Assembly (NCBI GenBank): GCA_019421925.1 | Contig: JAHZEH010000009.1 | Coordinates: forward strand, 17,110-22,393 | Source: Clostridia bacterium | GTDB taxonomy: Bacteria; Bacillota; Clostridia; Christensenellales; CALWSW01 | Length of the DNA stretch: 5,284 bases | Direction: 5' to 3' | Part shown: piece by piece, positions 1-5,284 of the stretch | How positions within the stretch are numbered: position 1 is the stretch's first letter | Layout: the number at the start of each line of letters is the position of its first letter | Position numbers and translations under genes: made by a program | The notes under the pieces: generated by a model | What the model saw: only the letters and a program-made list of their open reading frames with translations | Told to the model about the DNA's origin: nothing | Databases searched by the model: none

Positions 1-710
1 TGGAAGATGTGGTTGGCGGTGGAACCCACCTCGCACATCCGGTCCGCCCTGGGCCTTTTGAAATAGGCGTAGCAGAACTTGCGCATCTGGCGGATGAGCT
101 TCTCCTTGTTGAGCAGCATGTATACGGACAGCACAAGCGCCACCACAAAGCTGATGACCCCGTTGGTGATGGATTTGGTGAGCTCCAGAACCTGGGGGAA
201 GAGAGTGGAGAGCCAATTGCCCAGCTTGCTGGTAAAGGAATCCCAATCCAGCTCCAGATCCTCCAGGAAGGTGCCCGAGAGGTTGAGATTGAACCGGTCG
301 CTCATCTCGGTGATCCAGCCCTCGGCAGTGTCGAGGTAATCGGGCAGGGCCTCCCCCAGGGCGGTGAGGTTCTGAACAAACTCAGGCACCACGAACTGCA
401 CCAGCAGCACGATCAGCAGGATCACCAGCACATAGCACAGGACCACGCAGACCGCCCGCCGGATTTTGCGCCAGACGGCGTAGCGGTTCAGAGGGGCGAA
501 GAGCTTGTTCTCCAGAACCCGCAGCAGGATGTTGAGGATGAAGGCGATGACCAGTCCTGTGAAGAGGGGGGAGAGCAATGCGAGCACGAAGATAACGGCC
601 TGGAATACGGCGCCGATGTTGAGCACCGCGGCAAAGAGCAGGATGGAGTAGGTCACAATACCCACGGTCTTTTTAAAGAAGCTTTTACCGCTCCCATCCA
701 TATCGTTCAT
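1..710 (-). CDS. AI-2E family transporter (PerM/YtvI-like membrane protein), C-terminus beyond the window
   Basis: This is a multi-pass inner-membrane protein of the AI-2E transporter family. Members export autoinducer-2 (TqsA) or act as ion antiporters, and many have no known substrate, so none is assigned here. The 236 visible residues begin with a short polar, lysine-containing tail. Two hydrophobic segments follow (about residues 16-46 and 48-66), including the family-like stretch GLVIAFILNILL. A further membrane segment lies at about 86-108. Next comes a soluble, acidic and amphipathic stretch (about 109-180). A last visible membrane segment ends in SVYMLLNKEKL (195-205), a characteristic family signature. 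Family members are usually about 350-400 residues, so roughly the last third is off the left edge. The ATG overlaps the addB stop by one base (TGATG) and has a strong ribosome binding site inside addB, so the two are co-transcribed and probably translationally coupled. A second ATG at codon 4 is a less well-spaced alternative start. Family assignment is firm; function is not. Confidence 0.88.
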   Translation of the reverse strand, partial: MNDMDGSGKSFFKKTVGIVTYSILLFAAVLNIGAVFQAVIFVLALLSPLFTGLVIAFILNILLRVLENKLFAPLNRYAVWRKIRRAVCVVLCYVLVILLIVLLVQFVVPEFVQNLTALGEALPDYLDTAEGWITEMSDRFNLNLSGTFLEDLELDWDSFTSKLGNWLSTLFPQVLELTKSITNGVISFVVALVLSVYMLLNKEKLIRQMRKFCYAYFKRPRADRMCEVGSTANHIF

Positions 711-3700
711 CAGGTTTCCTCCTTAAAGAATTCCGCTTCGTCCATTTTGGCAATCTCCCGAAAAACCCCGCCCCGCCGGGGCTCAAACCGGCAGATGGGG
801 GCGTAGTCACAGTAGTCGCAGGCCGTGTTGGTCCCTATGCGGCTGGGCAGAGGGGCGGCCTCCCCCTCCCAGATCCGCTGGGCGCTCCTTTGGGCCACCT
901 CATGGGCGCGGCGCAGCAGGTAGTCCATACGGCCGGGGGGGAGCAGGGCGCTACCGGAAACGCCTGAGGCGGTAAATTGCACGGGCACGAAGGGGGAGTG
1001 CTTCGTGGAGATTCCGTCCATGGCGCGGACTACGGCCTCGTCTCCCAGGAGCAGGCCGCGCAGGCGGTACTCCTTCGGGGCTCCGTCCCCATCCTCCGGG
1101 GACTCCCCGCTCCCGTCCTCCACGGGGTCGCACACGTGCAGATAGAACATGCCGGCGGGCTCCCCAAAGTACTGGGCCGCCGCTTTAAGATAGAGGGGGA
1201 GCTGCAGCTGCAGCCCGGCGTCATAGGTCGCCGACTCCCCCGTCCACAGGTCCACGCGGTCGGCCACGCCCGAGAGGGAGATCTTGCGGCCATCCGCCAA
1301 CTGGAGCTGCAGAGGGGGGAGCACGCCCCCCTGACCCATGACCGCCTCGGCGAAGGCGGGCCGGAAGCCCCCTGCCTGGATCTGGGCGATCATGGCCGAG
1401 AGGGTGCGGCGGGCGGTACGCTGCATACGCTCGGCGGTGGCCCTGTTTCGGGCCCCGTCCAGAAGCAGGCCGCCGTTGTGGCTGAGCCACATGTCCTCCA
1501 GAATCCCGTCCAGCCACTGCCGGGCGGTTTTCTCGTCCAGCTCCTCCCAGGGCATGCCCTCGGCCCATACCTTCTCGCAGAACGCCCGGAAGGCCTCGTG
1601 GTAAAAGCTGCCCTCGTCTGCGGGCCCCTCCTCATAGGGATGGAATTCATCGGGCCGCAGGCCGTGGCGGATGAAGTGCTGGAAGGGACAGCGGTTGAAC
1701 CGCTCCAGTCGGGTGACGGAGAGGGAGCCGGGCAGTCCGTAGAGGGGGCGCACATCGCCCGGCTCCACGGGCCGCTCCCCGAAAAGGCGGCTCTCGGCCT
1801 GGCGCAGGCGGGATGCATACAGGGGATGGCGGCTGTAGTAGGCGTAGGCCCCCTCCATGCCCTCCTCCCGCTGTCCGCAGTCCGAGAAGCGGCGAAGGGC
1901 GTGGAGCAGGGCGGAGAAGCCCTCGGCCTCGTTTCCGGCCTCCGCCGTCCCCGCAGGCCGCGGCGGGGCGACGGCGTCCGGGAAGAGGACGCAGAGTCGT
2001 TCGGCCAGGCTGGAGGGGGGCAGGGCCCTGCCCGCGCTGTCGCACTCGGGCCAGGAGACAAAGAGGCTCTGCCCGGGCCGGGAGAGGCAGGCGTAGGCGA
2101 TGTGGCGCTCATGGACCCCACGCTGGACGGAGGAGGCAAAAAGGGAAAGCCCCATGGCGTCCAGCTTGGAGACATCCCCGTCGTCCATGACGCCGTCCTC
2201 CTGAACGGAACAGGGGATGGCCCCCTCAATGCAGCCCAGCATCAGCAGGTGGCGTATGGAGCGGCTGCTGGCCCGCTGCACGTCGCCCACTCCGATCTGA
2301 GCCCCGCCCGCCGGGATAACGCCTACCGTGGTGGCGGCGCAGCCCTCCTCCAGCACAGCGGCGAAGCGGTCGGGCCGCATGGGCCCCTCCATCAGCAGGG
2401 CGATCTGGTCCAGCAGGGCCATGAGGGCGTTCCAAATCTGGGCGTTTTCTGCCGCCCCGTCCTGCCTGCCCCTGGCCCGAAGGCTGGCGCACACCTGGGA
2501 CAGCCGTTCCTGCAGGCCAATGGCGTCGAGATATTGATAGAGGGCCACGCAGCAGCTTTTCGCGTCGCAGCAGCTCTCCAAACTTTCTTTGAGGGCGAGG
2601 AGGGGTTCCATGAGCCTTGACCGGGCGTCCTCGGCCAGGGCGAAGAGCTCCCGCCTCTCCTCCTGCTCCTCACCGGCGCCCCGCTCAAAGGGGCGGGTGA
2701 AGGCCGAGAAGCGGATTCCGTAGCGCTTGACATAGTCCTCCAGCGCCTCGGTGGACTGGACGGAGAGGGGGGAGTACCCTGTCTTAGCCACCCGCAGCAC
2801 CTCCTCAGCGCGGAATGAGCGCAGGCAGGCCGCCAAAGAGGCGGCGCACAGTTCCACAACCGGATGACTGGCCAGGGTGCGCCGTTCGTCCGCGTAGAGG
2901 GTCAGGCCCCGGGCGGCAAAAGCGGGCCTGAGCAGGGGCAGATACGCCCCCAGATCCCCCAGAACTATATAGATATCCTGGGGCGGGGTCCCCCGCTCCA
3001 GCAGGCTGTCCAGATGGGCCATGGCTGCGGCCGCCTCGGCCTGCCTGCCCGGCGCCGGGCAGAGGGTGATGCCCTCGCTGGGCAGATTCCGGGGCAGGTC
3101 CCTGCGGTAGAGATAGCGCTCCACCGCTGCGATGGCGGGGGCCTGGGGGGAATCCTGGGGCCGCCTCAGGTGAGTATGGGTGAAGGGGATACCCAGCTCC
3201 GCTGCCATGCCGCGCAGGAGAGCCAGGGTGCGGGCCTCCCCCGTGAAGAGGCGCCAGTCCTCGTCCCCCTCGTCCTGCAGGCGCAGGGCCACCGTTACGG
3301 CGGGGCAGAGTTCCATGAGGCGGGAGAGGATGCGGTAAGTCTGGCGGGTATAGAGGAAGGAGTGGGGCAGATCCACGAATACCTCGGTTTGCCGCAGGAA
3401 GGCGGCCTCCCCCATGCGGGCGATGAGCAGCTCCTGGGCGTCCTCGCTGTCGATATAGCGGCCCGCCATGAAACCGGACAGAGCGTCGTAGAGGATGGCG
3501 ATATCCGAGAGCTTCTGCCTCAGAAGGGGGTCATCCGTCCTCTGGGCGCACTCCTCCAGCTCCCGGGGGGATACGCCCCCGTGCTTGAACACGGAGATGA
3601 GGTCCCCCACTTTGCCCGAAAAACCCGAGCGGGCAGAGACCGAGCCATAGAGCGAGAGCTCCCGGCTGTGCTCCTCAATAGCCCTGCGCAGAGCCATGCG

Positions 3701-3964
3701 CCGGCCTTCGGGGGAGAGGAACAGCCTTCCAGCCCCGCCCGCGCTCCGGAGCACCCGGTCGGCCAGGCGGGAAAACCCCAGAACCTGCACCTCCATCAGA
3801 GGGCGGCCGGTCAGCTCCATGAGGGCGCGCTCATTCTCAAAGGTGTCCTGGTCCGGCACCAGCACCAGCGCCCTGCGCCTCTCCCCGGCGCAGCCCGCGG
3901 CGGCCCTGTGCAGATAGGCGCTCTTGCCGCTGCCGCAACGGCCCGTAACGACATGAAGGCCCAA
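710..3964 (-). CDS. addB: ATP-dependent helicase/deoxyribonuclease subunit B (AddB), nuclease motif apparently deleted
   Basis: AddB is the second subunit of AddAB, the Firmicute counterpart of RecBCD. It processes double-strand breaks for recombination and helps recognise Chi. Seen here with a TTG start (1084 residues; the B. subtilis protein is about 1166): Walker A GRCGSGKS at 8-15; VPDQ at 36-39, matching the family's VPEQ motif; and the family-typical block from IGVGDVQR to EGAIP at 557-584. The C-terminal RecB-like nuclease region has His789 (GSFYHEAF) and GVADRVD (899-905). The four expected iron-sulphur cysteines are C759, then C1049, C1052 and C1058 (spacing C-x2-C-x5-C). The oddity is between D905 and the LQLQLPLYL motif (918-926). 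Only about a dozen residues remain, and the usual Asp-Tyr-Lys catalytic motif is absent although the frame is intact. TTG is preferred over the ATG at 4024 because it has a strong ribosome binding site and gives the usual AddB N-terminus. The ATG would lie upstream of the likely promoter. The usual partner addA is not adjacent. Confidence 0.93.
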   Translation of the reverse strand: MGLHVVTGRCGSGKSAYLHRAAAGCAGERRRALVLVPDQDTFENERALMELTGRPLMEVQVLGFSRLADRVLRSAGGAGRLFLSPEGRRMALRRAIEEHSRELSLYGSVSARSGFSGKVGDLISVFKHGGVSPRELEECAQRTDDPLLRQKLSDIAILYDALSGFMAGRYIDSEDAQELLIARMGEAAFLRQTEVFVDLPHSFLYTRQTYRILSRLMELCPAVTVALRLQDEGDEDWRLFTGEARTLALLRGMAAELGIPFTHTHLRRPQDSPQAPAIAAVERYLYRRDLPRNLPSEGITLCPAPGRQAEAAAAMAHLDSLLERGTPPQDIYIVLGDLGAYLPLLRPAFAARGLTLYADERRTLASHPVVELCAASLAACLRSFRAEEVLRVAKTGYSPLSVQSTEALEDYVKRYGIRFSAFTRPFERGAGEEQEERRELFALAEDARSRLMEPLLALKESLESCCDAKSCCVALYQYLDAIGLQERLSQVCASLRARGRQDGAAENAQIWNALMALLDQIALLMEGPMRPDRFAAVLEEGCAATTVGVIPAGGAQIGVGDVQRASSRSIRHLLMLGCIEGAIPCSVQEDGVMDDGDVSKLDAMGLSLFASSVQRGVHERHIAYACLSRPGQSLFVSWPECDSAGRALPPSSLAERLCVLFPDAVAPPRPAGTAEAGNEAEGFSALLHALRRFSDCGQREEGMEGAYAYYSRHPLYASRLRQAESRLFGERPVEPGDVRPLYGLPGSLSVTRLERFNRCPFQHFIRHGLRPDEFHPYEEGPADEGSFYHEAFRAFCEKVWAEGMPWEELDEKTARQWLDGILEDMWLSHNGGLLLDGARNRATAERMQRTARRTLSAMIAQIQAGGFRPAFAEAVMGQGGVLPPLQLQLADGRKISLSGVADRVDLWTGESATYDAGLQLQLPLYLKAAAQYFGEPAGMFYLHVCDPVEDGSGESPEDGDGAPKEYRLRGLLLGDEAVVRAMDGISTKHSPFVPVQFTASGVSGSALLPPGRMDYLLRRAHEVAQRSAQRIWEGEAAPLPSRIGTNTACDYCDYAPICRFEPRRGGVFREIAKMDEAEFFKEET
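718..724 (-). promoter_or_regulatory. Ribosome binding site for the AI-2E family gene
   Basis: AAGGAGG lies 7 bases upstream of the ATG at 710. It sits within the last codons of addB (Lys-Glu-Glu) and supports this start over the ATG three codons further in. Its location inside addB fits translational coupling. Confidence 0.8.
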
Positions 3965-3971
3965 CTTTCCC

Positions 3972-3978
3972 CCTCCTT
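3972..3978 (-). promoter_or_regulatory. Ribosome binding site that sets the addB TTG start
   Basis: AAGGAGG ends 7 bases before the TTG at 3964. It is the only strong Shine-Dalgarno sequence near the addB N-terminus. It decides the start in favour of TTG, whose product begins (M)GLHVVTGRCGSGKS like other AddB proteins. Confidence 0.8.
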
Positions 3979-3995
3979 TTTCCAGATGATAGCTT

Positions 3996-4024
3996 ATTAT
4001 ATCATGTCCGGAGGGCGCTTGCAT
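3996..4024 (-). promoter_or_regulatory. Promoter of the addB operon (extended -10)
   Basis: Reading leftwards, TGATATAAT at 4004-3996 is a perfect TATAAT box with the extended TGn element. Seventeen bases upstream, at 4024-4019, is ATGCAA, which matches the -35 consensus at only three of six positions; the extended -10 would compensate. Transcription would start near 3989, leaving a leader of about 25 bases before the TTG. I see no LexA-type box overlapping it. Confidence 0.7.
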
Positions 4025-4066
4025 TGAGAAGCTGGCGGGGGGATTTGACGTTATTTGTCAGAGGGG

Positions 4067-4097
4067 GCGGCGCTGCAAAACGGATTTTGTCTGCCGC
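4067..4097. repeat. Hairpin-forming inverted repeat
   Basis: GCGGC at 4067-4071 pairs with GCCGC at 4093-4097. Inside it, GCAAAA at 4075-4080 pairs with TTTTGT at 4085-4090 (one G-T pair) around the four-base loop CGGA. A small internal loop separates the two stems. It overlaps the next palindrome, so the two structures are alternatives. Confidence 0.5.
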
Positions 4098-4103
4098 GCG
4101 GCA
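4092..4103. repeat. Perfect 12-bp palindrome
   Basis: TGCCGCGCGGCA is its own reverse complement over all 12 bases. It lies between the two divergent promoters and could be a dimeric protein binding site, or chance in GC-rich DNA. Its centre is 35 bases from that of the next palindrome. Confidence 0.55.
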
Positions 4104-4126
4104 TTATTTAAGGAAGTTTTTCACCG

Positions 4127-4138
4127 CTCCCGCGGGAG
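4127..4138. repeat. Perfect 12-bp palindrome
   Basis: CTCCCGCGGGAG is a perfect palindrome with no loop. Its centre is 35 bases from the palindrome to its left and 33 bases from CCTGCGCAGG to its right, roughly three helical turns each way. Confidence 0.55.
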
Positions 4139-4153
4139 GAGGGAGTTATTCAG

Positions 4154-4178
4154 GCGGGGTCCTGCGCAGGGAACCCGC
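4154..4178. repeat. Imperfect hairpin containing a 10-bp palindrome
   Basis: GCGGG at 4154-4158 pairs with CCCGC at 4174-4178. A mismatch follows, then TCC/GGA pairing closes the middle. The centre also contains the perfect palindrome CCTGCGCAGG at 4161-4170. On the + strand it is followed by the T-rich TCTTTATAT, which is only weakly terminator-like. Confidence 0.5.
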
Positions 4179-4230
4179 TCTTTATATAATTCAGGGATAT
4201 TTCTGCTTCCGCCCGGGCAGCGCGTGCAAA

Positions 4231-4251
4231 GGCGGTTTTACGGTTGCCGCC
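4231..4251. repeat. Short GC hairpin
   Basis: GGCGG at 4231-4235 pairs with CCGCC at 4247-4251 around an 11-base loop. It lies between the isolated TATAAT at 4185 and the terminator-like hairpin at 4281. It would belong to any small rightward transcript made there. Confidence 0.4.
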
Positions 4252-4280
4252 GCGCGCCGGTTTCAGGGGGGCGGACGGAT

Positions 4281-4334
4281 GGGCGCGTCTGTGGTGGCAA
4301 AGCGGGTTCCCGCCTGCCGGCACGCCCTTGTTTT
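4281..4334 (+). terminator. Candidate rightward intrinsic terminator (long nested hairpin plus T-rich tract)
   Basis: An outer stem pairs GGGCG (4281-4285) with CGCCC (4323-4327). After a C-A mismatch, GTC (4287-4289) pairs with GGC (4319-4321) with one wobble. After a six-base bulge, GGCA (4296-4299) pairs with TGCC (4315-4318). GCGGG (4302-4306) then pairs with CCCGC (4309-4313) at the tip. TTGTTTT follows directly at 4328-4334. The T-tract follows only on the + strand. No gene ends here, so it would terminate an unannotated rightward transcript or insulate the downstream gene. The bulge and interrupted tract lower confidence. Confidence 0.42.
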
Positions 4335-4421
4335 CCGTTTTGAAGAGGCCCTCCCTCCAGAGGTTCTGTTTTGGAAGCCCCGGGAATTTCTTTCCAAATT
4401 GTGAATATCTCGGATGTTTTG

Positions 4422-4450
4422 TGGAAAACCCCGGCCCCTGATGATATACT
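4422..4450 (+). promoter_or_regulatory. Promoter of the lamin-tail-domain gene (extended -10)
   Basis: TATACT at 4445-4450 is preceded by TGA, an extended -10. TGGAAA at 4422-4427 matches four of six -35 positions with a 17-base spacer. The predicted start is near 4457, about 45 bases before the ATG. The -35 hexamer is also the right arm of the inverted repeat TTTCCA (4391-4396) / TGGAAA, which could allow operator control. Confidence 0.65.
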
Positions 4451-4462
4451 AAAGGTCAGACT

Positions 4463-4475
4463 GGCGCGATGCGCC
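4463..4475. repeat. Small hairpin in the 5' leader of the lamin-tail gene
   Basis: GGCGC at 4463-4467 pairs with GCGCC at 4471-4475 around a three-base GAT loop, a few bases after the predicted transcription start. There is no T-tract, so it is not a terminator. It could stabilise the mRNA 5' end or be an operator half-site pair. Confidence 0.45.
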
Positions 4476-4489
4476 CTTATTGATTAGCT

Positions 4490-4496
4490 AGGAGGG
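4490..4496 (+). promoter_or_regulatory. Ribosome binding site for the lamin-tail-domain gene
   Basis: AGGAGGG ends five bases before the ATG at 4502. It sets the start ahead of the hydrophobic N-terminal segment. Confidence 0.82.
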
Positions 4497-4501
4497 AATC
4501 C

Positions 4502-5284
4502 ATGCGCAACAAGGCTCTTGTGATTCTAATCGCCGTGCTGTTTACAGCGGGCGTTGTGGTATATCTGGTCAACGGGAACGCGGGCGGCACCCAGGGGAGC
4601 ACCCCGGGGGAGAACCCGGAGACTGTCTCAAGTTCCATCCTTATCAACGAGGTCATGGCCTCCAATCCCTCGGTGATCCCCAACGCCGAGGGTGAGTTCT
4701 ACGACTGGATTGAACTGCGCAATCTGGGCGAGGAGGCGGTCAGCCTGGCGGGATGGGGACTGTCGGACGATTCCTCCATCTCTGCCAAGTGGGTATTTCC
4801 CGAGGGCACGGTTATCGAGGGGGGGGGATACCTGCTGGTGTACTGCTCGGATGAGAACCGCACCGATCCCAGTGGGGAGCTGCATACAAACTTCAAGCTC
4901 AAGAGCGGCAGCGACACCGCCGTCCTCTCCAACACCTCCGGCCAGGTGGCCGACGCCCTTACCCTGCCCAATGTGACAAGCGGGCACTCCATCGCCCGCA
5001 ACGCCACGGACATCACGGAGTGGGAGGACTGCACGGAACCCACCCCCGGATTCAGCAACGATGAAGCGGGCAGGCAGGCCTATCTGGCCTCCATGGACGC
5101 CAGTTCCGTGGGCCTTCTCATCAATGAGTTCCAGCCTCAGAACAAGACCACCCTCTCAGACGCCTCGGGCGCCTACCCGGACTGGGTGGAGATCTATAAC
5201 CCCACCTCCCAGACGGTGGACATGAGCGGCTTCGGCCTCTCGGACTCCAGGGACAAGCCCATGGAGTGGGTTTTTCCCCAGGGG
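4502..5284 (+). CDS. Membrane-anchored or secreted protein with tandem lamin tail domains, C-terminus beyond the window (CotH-like protein possible)
   Basis: 261 residues are visible and the frame is still open at the right edge. Residues 1-4 are basic and 5-23 form one hydrophobic segment, a signal peptide or N-terminal anchor. No lipobox cysteine follows. A Gly/Thr/Pro/Asn linker (about 24-44) leads to a first lamin tail domain (about 46-186). This runs from ILINEVMASNP through DWIELRN, GWGLSDD and VFPEG to a TPGFSN end motif. A second copy starts at 205 (LLINEFQPQN), with DWVEIYN, GFGLSD and VFPQG in the same order, and is cut by the window edge. Lamin tail domains are extracellular Ig-like folds in bacteria. 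In Clostridia they are often followed by a CotH kinase domain, which is an inference here because no such domain is visible. The gene has its own promoter and is divergent from addB, so a shared function is unlikely. A run of nine G lies at 4819-4827. Confidence 0.87.
   Translation, partial: MRNKALVILIAVLFTAGVVVYLVNGNAGGTQGSTPGENPETVSSSILINEVMASNPSVIPNAEGEFYDWIELRNLGEEAVSLAGWGLSDDSSISAKWVFPEGTVIEGGGYLLVYCSDENRTDPSGELHTNFKLKSGSDTAVLSNTSGQVADALTLPNVTSGHSIARNATDITEWEDCTEPTPGFSNDEAGRQAYLASMDASSVGLLINEFQPQNKTTLSDASGAYPDWVEIYNPTSQTVDMSGFGLSDSRDKPMEWVFPQG

Larger units (their letters stand above)
4025..4501. other. Divergent intergenic region rich in GC inverted repeats, no convincing gene
   Basis: About 480 bases separate the two divergent units. 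No open reading frame here resembles a known family. The region holds several hairpins or palindromes (4067-4097, 4092-4103, 4127-4138, 4154-4178, 4231-4251, 4281-4327, 4463-4475) and an isolated TATAAT at 4185-4190 with no good -35. A short inverted repeat, TGAC-N7-GTCA, lies at 4046-4060. The right end carries the promoter and leader of the lamin-tail gene. The stretch from about 4025 to 4420 lies outside the expected transcripts of both flanking promoters. Its structure could therefore act as DNA (protein binding sites) or belong to an unrecognised small RNA. Confidence 0.7.

Noticed and set aside
9..806. Open frame of 265 codons on the + strand
   Set aside because: It is antisense to the AI-2E gene and the addB end. 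Its His/Gln/Asp/Glu-rich product is what one expects from the complement of hydrophobic membrane codons.
977..2620. Open frame of 547 codons on the + strand
   Set aside because: It lies wholly antisense to addB, whose family motifs are clear on the other strand. Long antisense frames are expected in GC-rich coding DNA, and its translation shows no recognisable domain.
2864..4027. Open frame of 387 codons on the + strand
   Set aside because: It is antisense to the addB N-terminal half, including the Walker A codons, and runs through the addB promoter. The product is a low-complexity Gly/Ala/Pro/Gln mix with no domain.
4045..4073. TTGACG at 4045-4050 as a rightward -35 box
   Set aside because: The sequence 17 bases downstream is CGGCGC, with nothing resembling a -10 at nearby spacings.
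3960..4080. Possible SOS (LexA) box controlling addB
   Set aside because: No CGAAC-N4-GTTCG-like sequence is present. The TGAC-N7-GTCA repeat at 4046-4060 does not fit the Firmicute LexA consensus and lies about 40 bases upstream of the -10.
4220..4260. Fragment GCAAAGGCGG...GGTTGCCG, reminiscent of a c-di-GMP-I riboswitch
   Set aside because: The upstream GGCAAACC element and the spacing of the two helical arms are missing, and the stretch lies upstream of, not within, the predicted mRNA leader.
4024..4404. TTG-started 126-codon open frame in the intergenic region, with GGAGGG 8 bases upstream
   Set aside because: The product is a Gly/Arg/Ala-rich chain with no recognisable motif. The frame starts inside the addB promoter and runs through several palindromes and the terminator-like hairpin. 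A chance frame in GC-rich DNA is more likely.
4628..5058. Two overlapping open frames of 119 codons on the - strand
   Set aside because: Both are antisense to the lamin-tail gene, which has a promoter, ribosome binding site and two matching domains on the + strand.

Overview
The window looks like a GC-rich Clostridia-type Firmicute, possibly one of the GC-rich gut lineages (Oscillospiraceae-like). This rests on the AddB-type repair helicase-nuclease in place of RecBCD, on strong AGGAGG ribosome binding sites at all three genes, and on a secreted or anchored lamin-tail-domain protein of the kind common in Clostridia. The genus cannot be named from the sequence alone.

Layout: three protein genes in two divergent transcription units. 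Reading leftwards from about 4004, an extended -10 promoter drives addB (3964 to 710). Its stop codon shares one base with the start of an AI-2E family membrane protein gene (710 to the left edge, incomplete). Reading rightwards from about 4422, a second extended -10 promoter drives a membrane-anchored or secreted protein with two tandem lamin tail domains (4502 to the right edge, incomplete). This second protein may be the N-terminal part of a CotH-like protein.

Between the two units lies about 480 bases (4025-4501) with no convincing gene. It is crowded with GC-rich inverted repeats, including two perfect 12-bp palindromes. It also holds one long nested hairpin followed by a T-rich tract that looks like a rightward intrinsic terminator, and it carries the promoter and leader of the right-hand gene. 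Most of it lies outside the transcripts expected from the two promoters, so it may hold a small RNA or a regulatory DNA array.

The most notable point is in AddB. The N-terminal Walker A motif and all four iron-sulphur cysteines are present. However, the stretch of the C-terminal nuclease that normally carries the catalytic Asp-Tyr-Lys motif is missing, without loss of reading frame. Also, addA, the usual partner, is not the next gene: a membrane protein gene is coupled to addB instead. No mobile element, tRNA, rRNA or CRISPR array is visible, and I see no clear novel multi-gene system.
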